A stretch of DNA of 64,000 nucleotides from positions 7,467,501-7,531,500 of the forward strand of contig NZ_CP031455.1 of assembly GCF_003391135.1 (NCBI RefSeq), read 5' to 3'. The notes beneath the pieces were generated by a model that saw only the letters and a list, made by a program, of their open reading frames with translations, was not told the origin of the DNA and made no database searches. This document shows, piece after piece, positions 41,733 through 50,175 of the stretch. This DNA comes from Streptoverticillium olivoreticuli subsp. olivoreticuli. GTDB lineage: Bacteria; Actinomycetota; Actinomycetes; Streptomycetales; Streptomycetaceae. The position numbers and the translations under genes were made by a program. Numbering within the stretch: the first letter of the stretch is position 1; each line of letters opens with the position of its first letter.

Positions 41733-44690
41733 ATGCACCCCACTGTCTCTCCCGGCCACTCCTCCGGCGGCGGATCCGGGCGAACCGCCGCCTGCCGGTT
41801 CACCGTTCTCGGTCCCCTTCGCGTGCACGACGGGTCGGCCGAGGTCTCCGTCGGCGCGCCCCGGCCGCAGGCGGTGCTCGCGGTCCTGCTGCTGCGGGCG
41901 CGCACCCCCGTGTCCGCCAGGGAACTGATCGCCGCGGTCTGGGGCGACGAGGCCCCGCCCGGCGTGCTGGGGTCGTTGCGCACCCACGTCTTCACCCTGC
42001 GCCGGCTGCTGGAGCCCGGCCGGGCACCCCGCGCCTCCGCGCGCACGCTGCTGACGACGGGCGACGGCTACACCCTGCGCGTCGCCCCGGAGGACGTCGA
42101 CCTGACGGTCTTCGAGCTCCGTACGGCCGAGGCACGGCGGGCCCGGGCCGCCGGCCGGCCCGAACGGGCTCGCTCGCTGCTCGTCTCCGCGCTGGACCTG
42201 TGGCGCGGCAGGCCGCTCGCCGGCGTGCCCGGCCCGTACGCCGAGGCCCAGCGCGTCCGGCTGGAGGAGCTGCGCCTGTCGGCCGTCGAGGCCCGCTGGG
42301 AGGCCGAGATCGCGCTGGGCGGGCACGACAACGCGCTCGGTCCGCTGCGCGCGCTGGCCGCCGAACACCCGTGGCGCGAGCGGGTCCACGAGCTGCTGAT
42401 GACGGCGCTGCACCACGCCGGACGGCAGGCGGACGCACTCGACGTCCACGCGCACGTCCGCCGCGCGCTCGCCGAGGAGCTGGGCACCCGCCCGGGTCCC
42501 GGCCTGGAGCGGCTCCAGCAGAAGATCCTCACCGCCGGACCCGGGCGGCAGGCGGGCGACGCGACCGGGCCCCGGGCTCAGGCCCGGTCCGGCGGACCGG
42601 CCCAACTGCCCCAGGACACCGCCGACTTCACGGGCCGGAGCGACGAGGCCGACCGGCTGTGCACCGCGCTGGAGAGCGGCCGGATCGTCGCCCTCAGCGC
42701 CATCAGCGGGATGGGCGGCATCGGCAAGACCGCCCTCGCCGTCCACGTGGCCCACCGGATGCGCCACCGCTTCCCGGACGGGCAGCTCTACGCGGACCTG
42801 AGGGGAACCGACCCCCGGCCCGCGGAGCCCATGGAGGTGCTGGGCCGCTTCCTGCGCGTCCTCGGCGTCCGCGCCGGTCACCTCCCGGTACTGCCCGGGG
42901 AGCGGGCCGCCCTCTACCGCTCCCTGCTCGCCACCCGGCAGGTGCTCGTGCTGCTGGACAACGCCCGCGACCTGGCCCAGGTGCGCGACCTGCTGCCCGG
43001 CGCGCCCGGCAGCGCGGTGCTGCTCACCAGCCGCTCCCGGCTCGCCGGCCTGACCGGGGCCGCCCTGGTGGACCTGCGGCCCATGACGCGGACGGAGGCC
43101 CTGGAGCTGCTGACCCGGATCGTCGGCGGACGGCGCGTGTCCGCCGAGCCGGAGGCCGCCGCCGAGGTGCTCGACGCCTGCGGCCATCTGCCGCTCGCCC
43201 TCCGCATCGTGGCCTCCCGGCTGGTCGCCCGGCCGGACCACACGCTCGCGGAGACCGCCGCGCTGCTTGCGGACGAGCGGCGCCGCCTCGGCGCGTTCAG
43301 GGCGGAGGACGCCGCCGTGGAGACGACCTTCCGGCTCGGCATGGAACTGCTGGACGCCGAGCACGTCCGCGCCTTCCGGCTGCTGGCCCTGCCCGAGGTG
43401 CCCGAACTGGGCGTGCCCGCCGCCGCGGCGCTGCTCGCCCGGCCGGAGCGGGAGGCGGAGGAGCTGTGCGAGTCGCTGGTCGACCTGAGCCTGCTGGAGT
43501 CGGTCGCCCCCGGCCGCTACCGCTACCACGACCTGCTCCGGCTCTTCGCCCGGCAGACCGCGGTCGCCGAAGTGCCGGACCACGAGCGGACCGCCGCCCT
43601 CACCCGCCTGCTGGGGTTCTGCCTCGCCACCGCCCTCGACGCCCACCGGGCATCGTTGCCCGACGACGTGTTCCCAGGGAACGCGGCCCCGCCGCGTTCC
43701 GAGGGCCTGGTCTTCACCGGCCCGCAGGAGGCCACCGCCTGGCTGATCGACGAGCAGACGTCGCTCCTGGGGCTCGTCGAGCAGGCGGCGGGCGACGCCT
43801 CCCTGTCGCTGACCGTCTGCGCGGACCTGCTGCTGGCCGCGGACCCGCTCGGCCGCCTCGGCGCGCAGCCCTACGGCATCGAGCGCGCCGCCCGGATCCT
43901 GGCAGAGGCCGCGCGCGCCGCCGGCCACCGCACCGCGGAAGCACGTGCCCTGTACATGCTGGGCAGCTCCGTGCAGCACCGCTTCGCCATGCGGCTCGGC
44001 GCCCCCTCCCTGGACCGGGCCGTCGAGCTGTGCCGGGCGGCCGGGGACCGGACGCTGCTCGCCCACGTCCTGATCACACGGGGCGGCGGCGCGCTGGCCC
44101 TGCGCGACTTCACCGCCGCGCACGCCATGCTGACCGAGGCGCTGACCCACGGCAGGGCCCTGGCCAGCCGCGGCATCGAGGCGTACGCGCTCGGCTTCCT
44201 CGGCCTGGCCCTGCTGGCCACCGGCCGGGCCGAGCAAGGGCTGGCGCACTGCCGCGAGGCCGTCGCCGTCACCCGGGCGACCGGGGACGTCGCGGGCCAG
44301 GCCAACGCGCTGCACAACCTCGCCCAGGTCTGCCTGCGGACCGGGCGGACGTCCGAGACCTTCGACAGCCTGCACGAGAGCCTGCGCCTGTGGCGTGAGA
44401 CGGGCTCCCGCTACCGCGAGGGCCTCCTGCTCGGCGCGATCGCCGAGGCCCACAACGTCTTGGGACGGCCCACGGAGGCCGCCGAACACGCCGCGCGGGC
44501 ACGGGACATCGCCGAGGCGCGCGGCGACGCGGGCATCCTCGCCCGCGCCCTCGCGCAGCTCGGCCACGCCCACCGGGCACAGGGCGACGCCGACCGGGCC
44601 CGGGACCACTACCGCCGTGCGGAGAGCGTCTTCCGCGAGCTCGGCCTGCCGGACGCGGACGACATCGCGCGGCACCTCCAAGAGCTCTGA
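41733..44690 (+). CDS. AfsR/SARP-type regulator with NB-ARC and TPR (second of tandem pair)
   Basis: 985 residues with the same order as the upstream gene: winged helix after a Ser/Gly-rich 20-residue start (LGPLRVHDGSAEVSVGAPRP), BTAD, NB-ARC with P-loop GMGGIGKTAL (near 327), LVLLDNARDLAQVR, CGHLPLALRIVASRL, and TPRs to the end. Many stretches match its neighbour (ALCESL/ELCESLVDLSLLES, PGRYRYHDLLRL), so the pair arose by duplication but has diverged widely. ATG 41733 with CGGAGA upstream. Confidence 0.9.
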   Translation: MHPTVSPGHSSGGGSGRTAACRFTVLGPLRVHDGSAEVSVGAPRPQAVLAVLLLRARTPVSARELIAAVWGDEAPPGVLGSLRTHVFTLRRLLEPGRAPRASARTLLTTGDGYTLRVAPEDVDLTVFELRTAEARRARAAGRPERARSLLVSALDLWRGRPLAGVPGPYAEAQRVRLEELRLSAVEARWEAEIALGGHDNALGPLRALAAEHPWRERVHELLMTALHHAGRQADALDVHAHVRRALAEELGTRPGPGLERLQQKILTAGPGRQAGDATGPRAQARSGGPAQLPQDTADFTGRSDEADRLCTALESGRIVALSAISGMGGIGKTALAVHVAHRMRHRFPDGQLYADLRGTDPRPAEPMEVLGRFLRVLGVRAGHLPVLPGERAALYRSLLATRQVLVLLDNARDLAQVRDLLPGAPGSAVLLTSRSRLAGLTGAALVDLRPMTRTEALELLTRIVGGRRVSAEPEAAAEVLDACGHLPLALRIVASRLVARPDHTLAETAALLADERRRLGAFRAEDAAVETTFRLGMELLDAEHVRAFRLLALPEVPELGVPAAAALLARPEREAEELCESLVDLSLLESVAPGRYRYHDLLRLFARQTAVAEVPDHERTAALTRLLGFCLATALDAHRASLPDDVFPGNAAPPRSEGLVFTGPQEATAWLIDEQTSLLGLVEQAAGDASLSLTVCADLLLAADPLGRLGAQPYGIERAARILAEAARAAGHRTAEARALYMLGSSVQHRFAMRLGAPSLDRAVELCRAAGDRTLLAHVLITRGGGALALRDFTAAHAMLTEALTHGRALASRGIEAYALGFLGLALLATGRAEQGLAHCREAVAVTRATGDVAGQANALHNLAQVCLRTGRTSETFDSLHESLRLWRETGSRYREGLLLGAIAEAHNVLGRPTEAAEHAARARDIAEARGDAGILARALAQLGHAHRAQGDADRARDHYRRAESVFRELGLPDADDIARHLQEL

Positions 44691-44717
44691 CGCACGGCGA
44701 TCGAGGAAAAAGGCCGC

Positions 44718-44785
44718 GTCCCCCGGCTGGGGGGAACCGGGGGACACGGTGCCTCGGCGGGACGGGGGAAGTCATCCCGCCGAGG
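44718..44785. terminator. two back-to-back terminator hairpins
   Basis: First: 9-bp arms 44718-44726/44737-44745. Second: 11-bp arms 44752-44762/44775-44785. They lie between the convergent SARP and metallopeptidase genes. Confidence 0.8.
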
Positions 44786-44789
44786 GGAC

Positions 44790-45842
44790 TCAGCGCTTGG
44801 GGATCTCGTCCCACAGCTGCTGAGCGGTCTTGCCCGTGCGGGCGCGCCACCACTGGTCGTCGCCGTCGTACGAGCCGTCGTGACCGGCCACGTTCAGCTT
44901 GCGGACGATGTCGCCGTCGTAGTGCGTGGCCACGTGGTTGAGGAAGTACGCCGTCGTCTTGTAGGCGTCGGTGTACTTGTCGGAGGACCGGACGAAGGGG
45001 AGCCCGCCGCTCTCGAAGTGGTAGTTGCGCACCCAGTCGGCCACGCCCTCCACGAAGTGCCCGGGCACGACGCGGTTCTGCTGGATGATGTGAACCTGCT
45101 CGTGGATGAGGAAGCCCGCGTCACCGGGGTTGCGGCGCACGTAGTCGGGGTTGACGCTCACCATGCCGCCGGAGGCGTAGGCGACGCCGGTGTTGGACCG
45201 GTCGAGCACGATCCGGTACTCGGCGGGCGCCGCGTAGGCGTCGCCTATGATCAGCGCGACCGTCTTGGGGAACCAGGTCTCCAGCACCGGCTTCTGCGCC
45301 TCGAGCCAGCCGGCCAGGTCGGGGGCCTGCCCGGCGTCCAGCGTGATCCGCACACCCTGGCCGCCCGGCTGCTGCGGCTGCGGGCGGGAGCCGACGGGCA
45401 GCAGCTCCCACCGCTGGCCGGGGTCGCCCCAGCTCGGGCTCCGCAGTGCCAGCGCGACGCCCTCGCCGACGGCCGTCAGATAGCGGTCGCCCTCGTTCCC
45501 GCGCACCGACTTGATCCGGTACCAGCCGCTGCCCGCGTCCTCGAACAGCCAGCGCTGGTTGGCGTCACCGTGCTCGGTGAACAGGTGGGTGACCCCGGCG
45601 CTGAAGTTGTAGTCGAGGACCATGGCCTGGCCGGGGCCGTGGGTGCCGTGGGTCAGCCCCGTCTCCAGCAGCCACGAGCCGTTGTCCTTGGCCCAGAAGA
45701 CCCAGCTCTGCGCCTGCGACCCGTTGGGCTTCCAGCCCTGGATCCGGTTACCCGCCGTCGCCTGGCTGGAATTGACGTCGACGGTCAGGCCGTTGGCGGA
45801 CCGGAGGGTGAACAACTGGCCGTTCTGTGGGGCGACAGACAT
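44790..45842 (-). CDS. beta-trefoil + BSP-type zinc metallopeptidase, no signal peptide
   Basis: 350 residues. N-terminal ricin-like beta-trefoil (about 1-150: NGQLFTLRSANGLTVDV, QSWVFWAKDNGSWLLETGL, QRWELLPVG), a Pro/Gln linker, then a basic-secretory-protein-type peptidase domain with the HExxH zinc site IHEQVHIIQQ (near 246) and GVADWVRNYHF. It starts MSVAPQNGQ with AAAGG upstream; no export signal is visible, which is odd for such a protein. Last gene of a three-gene minus-strand operon. Its trefoil is nearly identical to that of the CAP protein two genes upstream. Confidence 0.82.
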   Translation of the reverse strand: MSVAPQNGQLFTLRSANGLTVDVNSSQATAGNRIQGWKPNGSQAQSWVFWAKDNGSWLLETGLTHGTHGPGQAMVLDYNFSAGVTHLFTEHGDANQRWLFEDAGSGWYRIKSVRGNEGDRYLTAVGEGVALALRSPSWGDPGQRWELLPVGSRPQPQQPGGQGVRITLDAGQAPDLAGWLEAQKPVLETWFPKTVALIIGDAYAAPAEYRIVLDRSNTGVAYASGGMVSVNPDYVRRNPGDAGFLIHEQVHIIQQNRVVPGHFVEGVADWVRNYHFESGGLPFVRSSDKYTDAYKTTAYFLNHVATHYDGDIVRKLNVAGHDGSYDGDDQWWRARTGKTAQQLWDEIPKR

Positions 45843-45882
45843 GCTGCGGCACCTTTCGTAGAGGTGTGGAAGAGACAGGGGT

Positions 45883-46794
45883 TCAGCCGGCGACGCGGAA
45901 GCCGTGCTCCGCGCCCAGCTTCTCGAGGCTGGTACGGCCCGGGACGCCGTCGGCGTCGTCGCCCTCGTAGCCGCAGCGGCTCTGCCACTCGGCATAGGCG
46001 TCCTGGGTCCTGGTGCCGAAGGAGCCGTCGACCCAGTCGGCGGACAGCAGGCCCTCGGCCTGGAGGGCCCGCTCCACGACGAGCACGTCGTCGCGGTGGG
46101 TGGTCGCGCCCTGCGGGGCGTCCGGGTCGCTGCCGGCCGCGGCCACGACGTTCGCCAGGCTGACCTCGGCGGCTCCGGTCCCGGACGAGGTACGGGGCTC
46201 GTCGTCCGCGGCGGCCGGGGCGTCGCCCGAGCCCGCGGCGAGAATCGCCGAGCGGTCGACGGCACCCGGGTCCCAGTGGTCGTTGCCGGGGACGTTGGCG
46301 TGCCCGTAGTGGCCGCCCTCGGAGTGCCAGGTGTCGCTGTCCCGGCTGGTGGAGTCGGAGCCGTCGGCGGCGAGGTCGCCCGCCGGCCAGGCGTCCGGGA
46401 CGCCCCAGGAACGGGCGGCGTCGAGCAGCGCGGCGAAGTTCGGCCCCGGCTGCCAGTAGTCGGTGAAGGGCTCGCTCGCCCGGGCCAGCACCTCGACCTG
46501 GATGCAGACCCTGCCGGTGCGATTGGTGCGGTCGTCGCCGTCGTTGCGCAGGGCGCGGGCGCTCTCGTCCAGCGGACCGAACTGGCCGATGCGGTCGGTC
46601 GTGGGGTCGTAGAGCACGTGCGGCTCGGCGCCGATCTCGATCAGGTAGTCGCCGGTGGAGTCGAACTCCGCGTCACCGGCCCCGCTCTCGGTGGTGTGCC
46701 AGACGATGCGGGGCGGCTCGTCGGGGGTGTCCATGTCGCCGCCGATGTCGCCGCTGCCCAGGCGTTCGGCACCGGGTATCCAGGTAATGCCCAT
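45883..46794 (-). CDS. peptidoglycan amidase-like protein with PG-binding domain, no signal peptide
   Basis: 303 residues. N-terminal Amidase_2-like domain (about 20-175): RIVWHTTESGAG, VCIQVEVLAR, GHYGHANVPGNDHWDPGA, a pattern of His/zinc residues like phage-type N-acetylmuramoyl-L-alanine amidases. A flexible Ala/Asp/Ser linker is followed by a peptidoglycan-binding domain (about 232-300; VERALQAEGLLSADWVDGSF, GTRTQDAYAEWQ). It lacks a signal peptide. Gaps of 35 and 40 nt to its operon neighbours imply co-transcription. Confidence 0.8.
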   Translation of the reverse strand: MGITWIPGAERLGSGDIGGDMDTPDEPPRIVWHTTESGAGDAEFDSTGDYLIEIGAEPHVLYDPTTDRIGQFGPLDESARALRNDGDDRTNRTGRVCIQVEVLARASEPFTDYWQPGPNFAALLDAARSWGVPDAWPAGDLAADGSDSTSRDSDTWHSEGGHYGHANVPGNDHWDPGAVDRSAILAAGSGDAPAAADDEPRTSSGTGAAEVSLANVVAAAGSDPDAPQGATTHRDDVLVVERALQAEGLLSADWVDGSFGTRTQDAYAEWQSRCGYEGDDADGVPGRTSLEKLGAEHGFRVAG

Positions 46795-46829
46795 GGGGGG
46801 TGTCCTCTCGGGTGTCCGTCTCGGTGCCG

Positions 46830-47711
46830 TCAGTTCGCGAAGGTCTGCGTCCAGCGGCCGCCGCTGCCGGGGGCGAAGGCCGCCCCGAAGCGCCGGAAGT
46901 CACGCCCGAGGATGTTGTTGCGGTGCCCCTCGCTGCGCATCCACATGTCCATGGTTCCGCGCACGTCGGAGCCGGTGGCGGCGTTCTCGGCCCCGGATGA
47001 GCTCTGGACGCCCGCGTCCTTGAAGCGCCGCGAGAAGTCGCTGCCGTCCGAGCCGACGTGGCCCAGGAAGTTGTTGCGCGCCATGTCGTCGGACTGGCGC
47101 TGGGCCGCCGCGCACAGCGCGCCGTCGAGCACCAGGCCCGGCAGGCCGACCTTCGCCCGCTCCTGGTTGACCAGGTTCAGCATCTGCTCGACCGCGGAGC
47201 CGCCACCGCCCGGCTGGGGCTGGGGCTGCGGCTGACGGCCGGGCTGCTGGCCCTGGCCGGAGGAGGAGGCACCCTCCAGCCGCCACCGCTGGGCGTCGTT
47301 GCCCGGGGCGGACTGCCACACGCCCAGGAAGCTGCCACCGCCGTCGGCGGTCAGATAGGCGTCGCCGCCTTCCGTGCGCAGACTCTTGAGGCGCACGTAG
47401 CCGTCACCGGCGTCCTCCAGCCGCCACAGCTGATTGGCCTGCCCGTGCTCCTTGACCAGGTGGGCCCGGAAGTTGGTGAAGTCGTAGTCGAGGACCATGG
47501 CCTGACCGGGGCCGTGGGTGCCGTGGGTCAGCCCCGTCTCCAGCAGCCACGAGCCGTTGTCCTTGGCCCAGAAGACCCAACTCTGCGCCTTGGAGCCGTT
47601 GGGCGACCAGCCCTGGATCTTCGTGCCCGGTGCCGTGTTGCTGTGGTCGACGTCGGCGACCACACCGGTCGCCGAGCGAAGGACGTACATCTGGCCGTTC
47701 TGCGGGGACAT
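46830..47711 (-). CDS. beta-trefoil + CAP/SCP-domain protein, no signal peptide
   Basis: 293 residues from ATG 47711, chosen because MSPQNGQMYVLRSATG aligns with the start of the paralogous metallopeptidase; a longer frame from 47801 lacks similarity. Beta-trefoil (about 1-145), Pro/Gln/Gly linker, CAP domain (about 165-293) with LNLVNQERAKVGLPGLVLD, NFLGHVGSDGSDFSRR, GAENAATGS and MWMRSEGHRNNILG, including the conserved His/Glu positions. First gene of the operon. No signal peptide. Confidence 0.82.
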   Translation of the reverse strand: MSPQNGQMYVLRSATGVVADVDHSNTAPGTKIQGWSPNGSKAQSWVFWAKDNGSWLLETGLTHGTHGPGQAMVLDYDFTNFRAHLVKEHGQANQLWRLEDAGDGYVRLKSLRTEGGDAYLTADGGGSFLGVWQSAPGNDAQRWRLEGASSSGQGQQPGRQPQPQPQPGGGGSAVEQMLNLVNQERAKVGLPGLVLDGALCAAAQRQSDDMARNNFLGHVGSDGSDFSRRFKDAGVQSSSGAENAATGSDVRGTMDMWMRSEGHRNNILGRDFRRFGAAFAPGSGGRWTQTFAN

Positions 47712-47820
47712 TTCTCTCTGCCAACCGTTCTGGAGCGCTGCGCATTTCTTCGGCGCGGCGTCGTGTGAATTGCTCTGGGAGTAGCCGAACTCTTTCGACA
47801 TCCACCATGCTGTCGAGCCT

Positions 47821-47885
47821 TGATCTACGGCGGATCAACGCGAAATGAATTTCGATCAATGCGGATCAACGCGCCGATCAACGCC
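47821..47885. promoter_or_regulatory. GATCAACGC repeat cluster, candidate SARP-binding region
   Basis: In the 373-nt gap between the divergent CAP and CHAP genes, copies of [N]GATCAACGC or close variants start at 47821, 47832, 47853, 47863 and 47875: intervals 11, 21, 10 and 12 bp, close to helical periodicity. SARPs bind short direct repeats at 11-bp spacing. The two SARP genes nearby are the obvious candidates. No other feature was seen in the gap apart from AGGAGGGG before the CHAP gene. Confidence 0.5.
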
Positions 47886-48084
47886 TCCCGGAAAAGCGTT
47901 CAACGGGAGTCCGGCAGGGCATGTCCGGTCTCGATGTGGCATGGTGATCGACAGCTCGCGTCCCACGTCGGAGGCGGTGCACGCCCATGCCGTGCCCGCT
48001 GCGCGCCATCGCGCGAGCTTTCATTCCATTGCGGTCACCGTTGCCACGGGAATGTTCATGCTCAAAATTCAGGAGGGGTAAACC

Positions 48085-49107
48085 ATGTCCGGAGCCAGGG
48101 AATTCATCAGCGTCGCCCGGGAGGAGATCGGATACCAGGAGGGCTTTTCCGACGGGCACTGGGACAACGACAACAAGTTCGGCCGCTGGTACGGCATGAA
48201 CGAAGAGGCGTGGTGCGGCATGTTCGTGAGCTGGGCCGCGGACCGCAGCGGGAACGGCGACATCGTGCCGCGCTACGCGTGGTGCCCTGCGGGCGTGGAG
48301 TGGTTCCAGGACCGCGGCCGCTGGAGCGCCTACCCGGCCGTCGGCAGCGTGGTCTTCTTCGGCCCCGGCGGCGGCTCGCACACGGGCATCTGCATCGCCT
48401 ACACGGACGACGAGATCACCACCATCGAGGGCAACACCAACGACTCGGGCTCTGCCGAGGGCGACGGCGTCTACCTCAAGACCCGGCCGCGCAAGTCCTC
48501 CTACGTCTACGGGTACGGCGTCCCGGACTTCCCGGAGGGCGCCGTCGTGGCCGACCCCGACTGGCGGGGGCGCCCCGGCGTCGTCCACTTCGGCGAGCAG
48601 GCCGACGAGTCCGACATCCCGGCCGGCGGCGACACCTCCTCCCGGCCCGCCGACCGGGAGGAGGACCGGAAGGAGGACCGGGACGGGGGGACGCCGCAGG
48701 GCGGTGACTCCTCCCGCCAGGTCGTGATCGACGGTCTGGCCTACGGCCCCGGGAGCAGCGGCGAGCACATCACCCGCCTGGGAGAGACGCTGGTGCGGGC
48801 CGGCTGCGGCGCCTACAAGGAGGGCCCCGGCCCCGAATGGACGGAGGCCGACACCGAGTCGATGCGCCGGTACCAGGAGAAGATCGGCGACACGGGCGCC
48901 GACGCGGACGGCATCCCGGGCCCCCGGCAGCTGGCGCGGCTGACGGCGGAGTACGGCCGGGCCCGCACCGTCACGGTGCGGGAGGGCGACACGCTCTCGT
49001 CCATCGCGGCGGCGAACGACGTCCCGCTGTCCGAACTGGCGGCGGCGAACCCGCAGATCGAGGACCCCGACACGATCACCCCGGGCGACGTGGTCACGCT
49101 TCCGTAG
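48085..49107 (+). CDS. CHAP + PG-binding + LysM cell-wall enzyme, no signal peptide
   Basis: 340 residues. N-terminal CHAP-like cysteine amidase/peptidase (about 1-165) with the active Cys in EAWCGMFVSWAADRSG, a His in GGGSHTGICIAY, and IEGNTND. An Asp/Arg/Pro-rich linker follows, then a peptidoglycan-binding domain (about 213-285) and a LysM at the end (VTVREGDTLSSIAAANDVPL). ATG 48085 with AGGAGGGG nine bases upstream. No signal peptide despite three wall-directed domains. Divergent from the three-gene operon. Confidence 0.85.
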   Translation: MSGAREFISVAREEIGYQEGFSDGHWDNDNKFGRWYGMNEEAWCGMFVSWAADRSGNGDIVPRYAWCPAGVEWFQDRGRWSAYPAVGSVVFFGPGGGSHTGICIAYTDDEITTIEGNTNDSGSAEGDGVYLKTRPRKSSYVYGYGVPDFPEGAVVADPDWRGRPGVVHFGEQADESDIPAGGDTSSRPADREEDRKEDRDGGTPQGGDSSRQVVIDGLAYGPGSSGEHITRLGETLVRAGCGAYKEGPGPEWTEADTESMRRYQEKIGDTGADADGIPGPRQLARLTAEYGRARTVTVREGDTLSSIAAANDVPLSELAAANPQIEDPDTITPGDVVTLP

Positions 49108-49240
49108 CCATCGGCCGCCCGGGGGCGGAGCTGTGCCCCCGGGCGACCTCGCCGGGCCGGACCGGCAGGTCCCGGTGACGTACGCCGGTCGCGTGCCGGA
49201 CGGCGTCGGCGACCGCCCTCGCGGAACTGCCCTGGCCGCA
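49094..49240 (-). pseudogene. remnant of a Mo-hydroxylase (XDH-like) large-subunit C-terminus
   Basis: The minus frame reads ARAVADAVRHATGVRHRDLP, the usual C-terminal pattern of xanthine dehydrogenase/aldehyde oxidase-type molybdopterin subunits, for at most about 50 residues. Nothing upstream in this frame continues the family. Overlaps the 3' end of the CHAP gene by a few bases. Short match, so the identification is tentative. Confidence 0.45.
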
Positions 49241-49317
49241 GTAACCGGCCCTCACTACCGTGCCCTTGTCATAGGGGCGGCCGAGTGGTGGGAGCGCGCG
49301 GTCGCCGGGCGAGTGAC

Positions 49318-49724
49318 TCAGGCGGACCGGCCGACGTCGTCGAAGTCGGTGGAGGCCGACAGCTCGGCCCATGCCGGCATGTCGCGCTCGAAGGCGTCGC
49401 GTCCGGCCTGGACGAGCCGAAGCGCGTCGGTGCCGAGCAGCAGGCGCGTCGGCGGCCGGTCGGCCGCCACGATTCGCAGCACCGCGGCCGTGGCCTTGTC
49501 CGGGTCGCCCGGCTGGTGCCCGCCGCCGTGGATGCGCCGGGCGCGCAGCGGCTCGAACAGCTCGTCGTAGTCGGCGATCACACGGGGTGCGCGGATCATC
49601 GAGCGGCCGGACCAGTCGGTCCGGAAACTGCCCGGCTCGACGGCGGTGACATGGATGCCGAAATCGGCGACCTCCTTGCCGAGCGTTTCGAGGATGCCCT
49701 CCACCGCGAACTTGCTGCCGTGGC
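49318..49724 (-). pseudogene. 3' remnant of a short-chain dehydrogenase/reductase
   Basis: About 135 residues starting CHGSKFAVEGILETLGKEV and continuing FGIHVTAVEPGSFRTDW, the region after the SDR active site. The whole Rossmann N-terminal half is missing and Cys occupies the catalytic Tyr position of YxxxK right at the break. The stop codon is intact. It abuts, head-to-head, a truncated regulator on the other strand. Confidence 0.8.
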
Positions 49725-50126
49725 ACCCACGCCCAGGACATCGTCGCCTCGCTCCGGCGCGACGCCGGCCGCCATCCCCACGATCCACTGCTGGCCGAAC
49801 TCGTCGGCGAACTCTCGATCACGGATGAGGACTTCCGCCGCTGGTGGGCCGACCAGAACGTGTATCGGCACACGCATGGCAGCAAACACTTCCACCACCC
49901 GGTCGTCGGCCCGCTCACCCTCAATTACGAGTCCCTCACCCTGCCCGCCGACCCGGACCAGCGGCTGAGCGTCTACACCGCCGAGGCAGGCTCCAGCTCC
50001 GAAGAGGCGCTTCGGCTACTGGCCGCGTGGATACGGCGGCCCGAGACCTCGCACGGGCAGCACGCGGATCATTGGACGCCCGCCGGTCCGCGAGGAGCGG
50101 TCGGCCATAGCGGCCGCGTCCCATGA
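49725..50126 (+). pseudogene. 3' remnant of an MmyB-type XRE regulator
   Basis: The plus frame reads HAQDIVASLRRDAGRHPHDP, then FRRWWADQNVYRHTHGSKHF, HHPVVGPLTLNYESL and SVYTAEAGSSSEEALRLLA: the second half of the MmyB-like ligand-binding domain. The helix-turn-helix and first half of the domain are absent. Intact homologues are commonly divergent from an SDR gene, so one deletion seems to have removed both 5' halves and the shared promoter (junction about 49722-49730). Confidence 0.8.
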
Positions 50127-50175
50127 GCCGGGACGGGCGTTATGGAACACCGGCAGCGAGGCCGGTGCGCCGCCC

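Noticed and set aside
44790..49107. Prophage lysis cassette
   Set aside because: No holin, integrase, capsid or tail genes around; the genes have fused linker-rich domains and neighbouring SARPs instead.
49860..50126. Independent 88-residue gene
   Set aside because: It is the tail of the truncated MmyB-type regulator; the frame and similarity continue upstream to the deletion junction.
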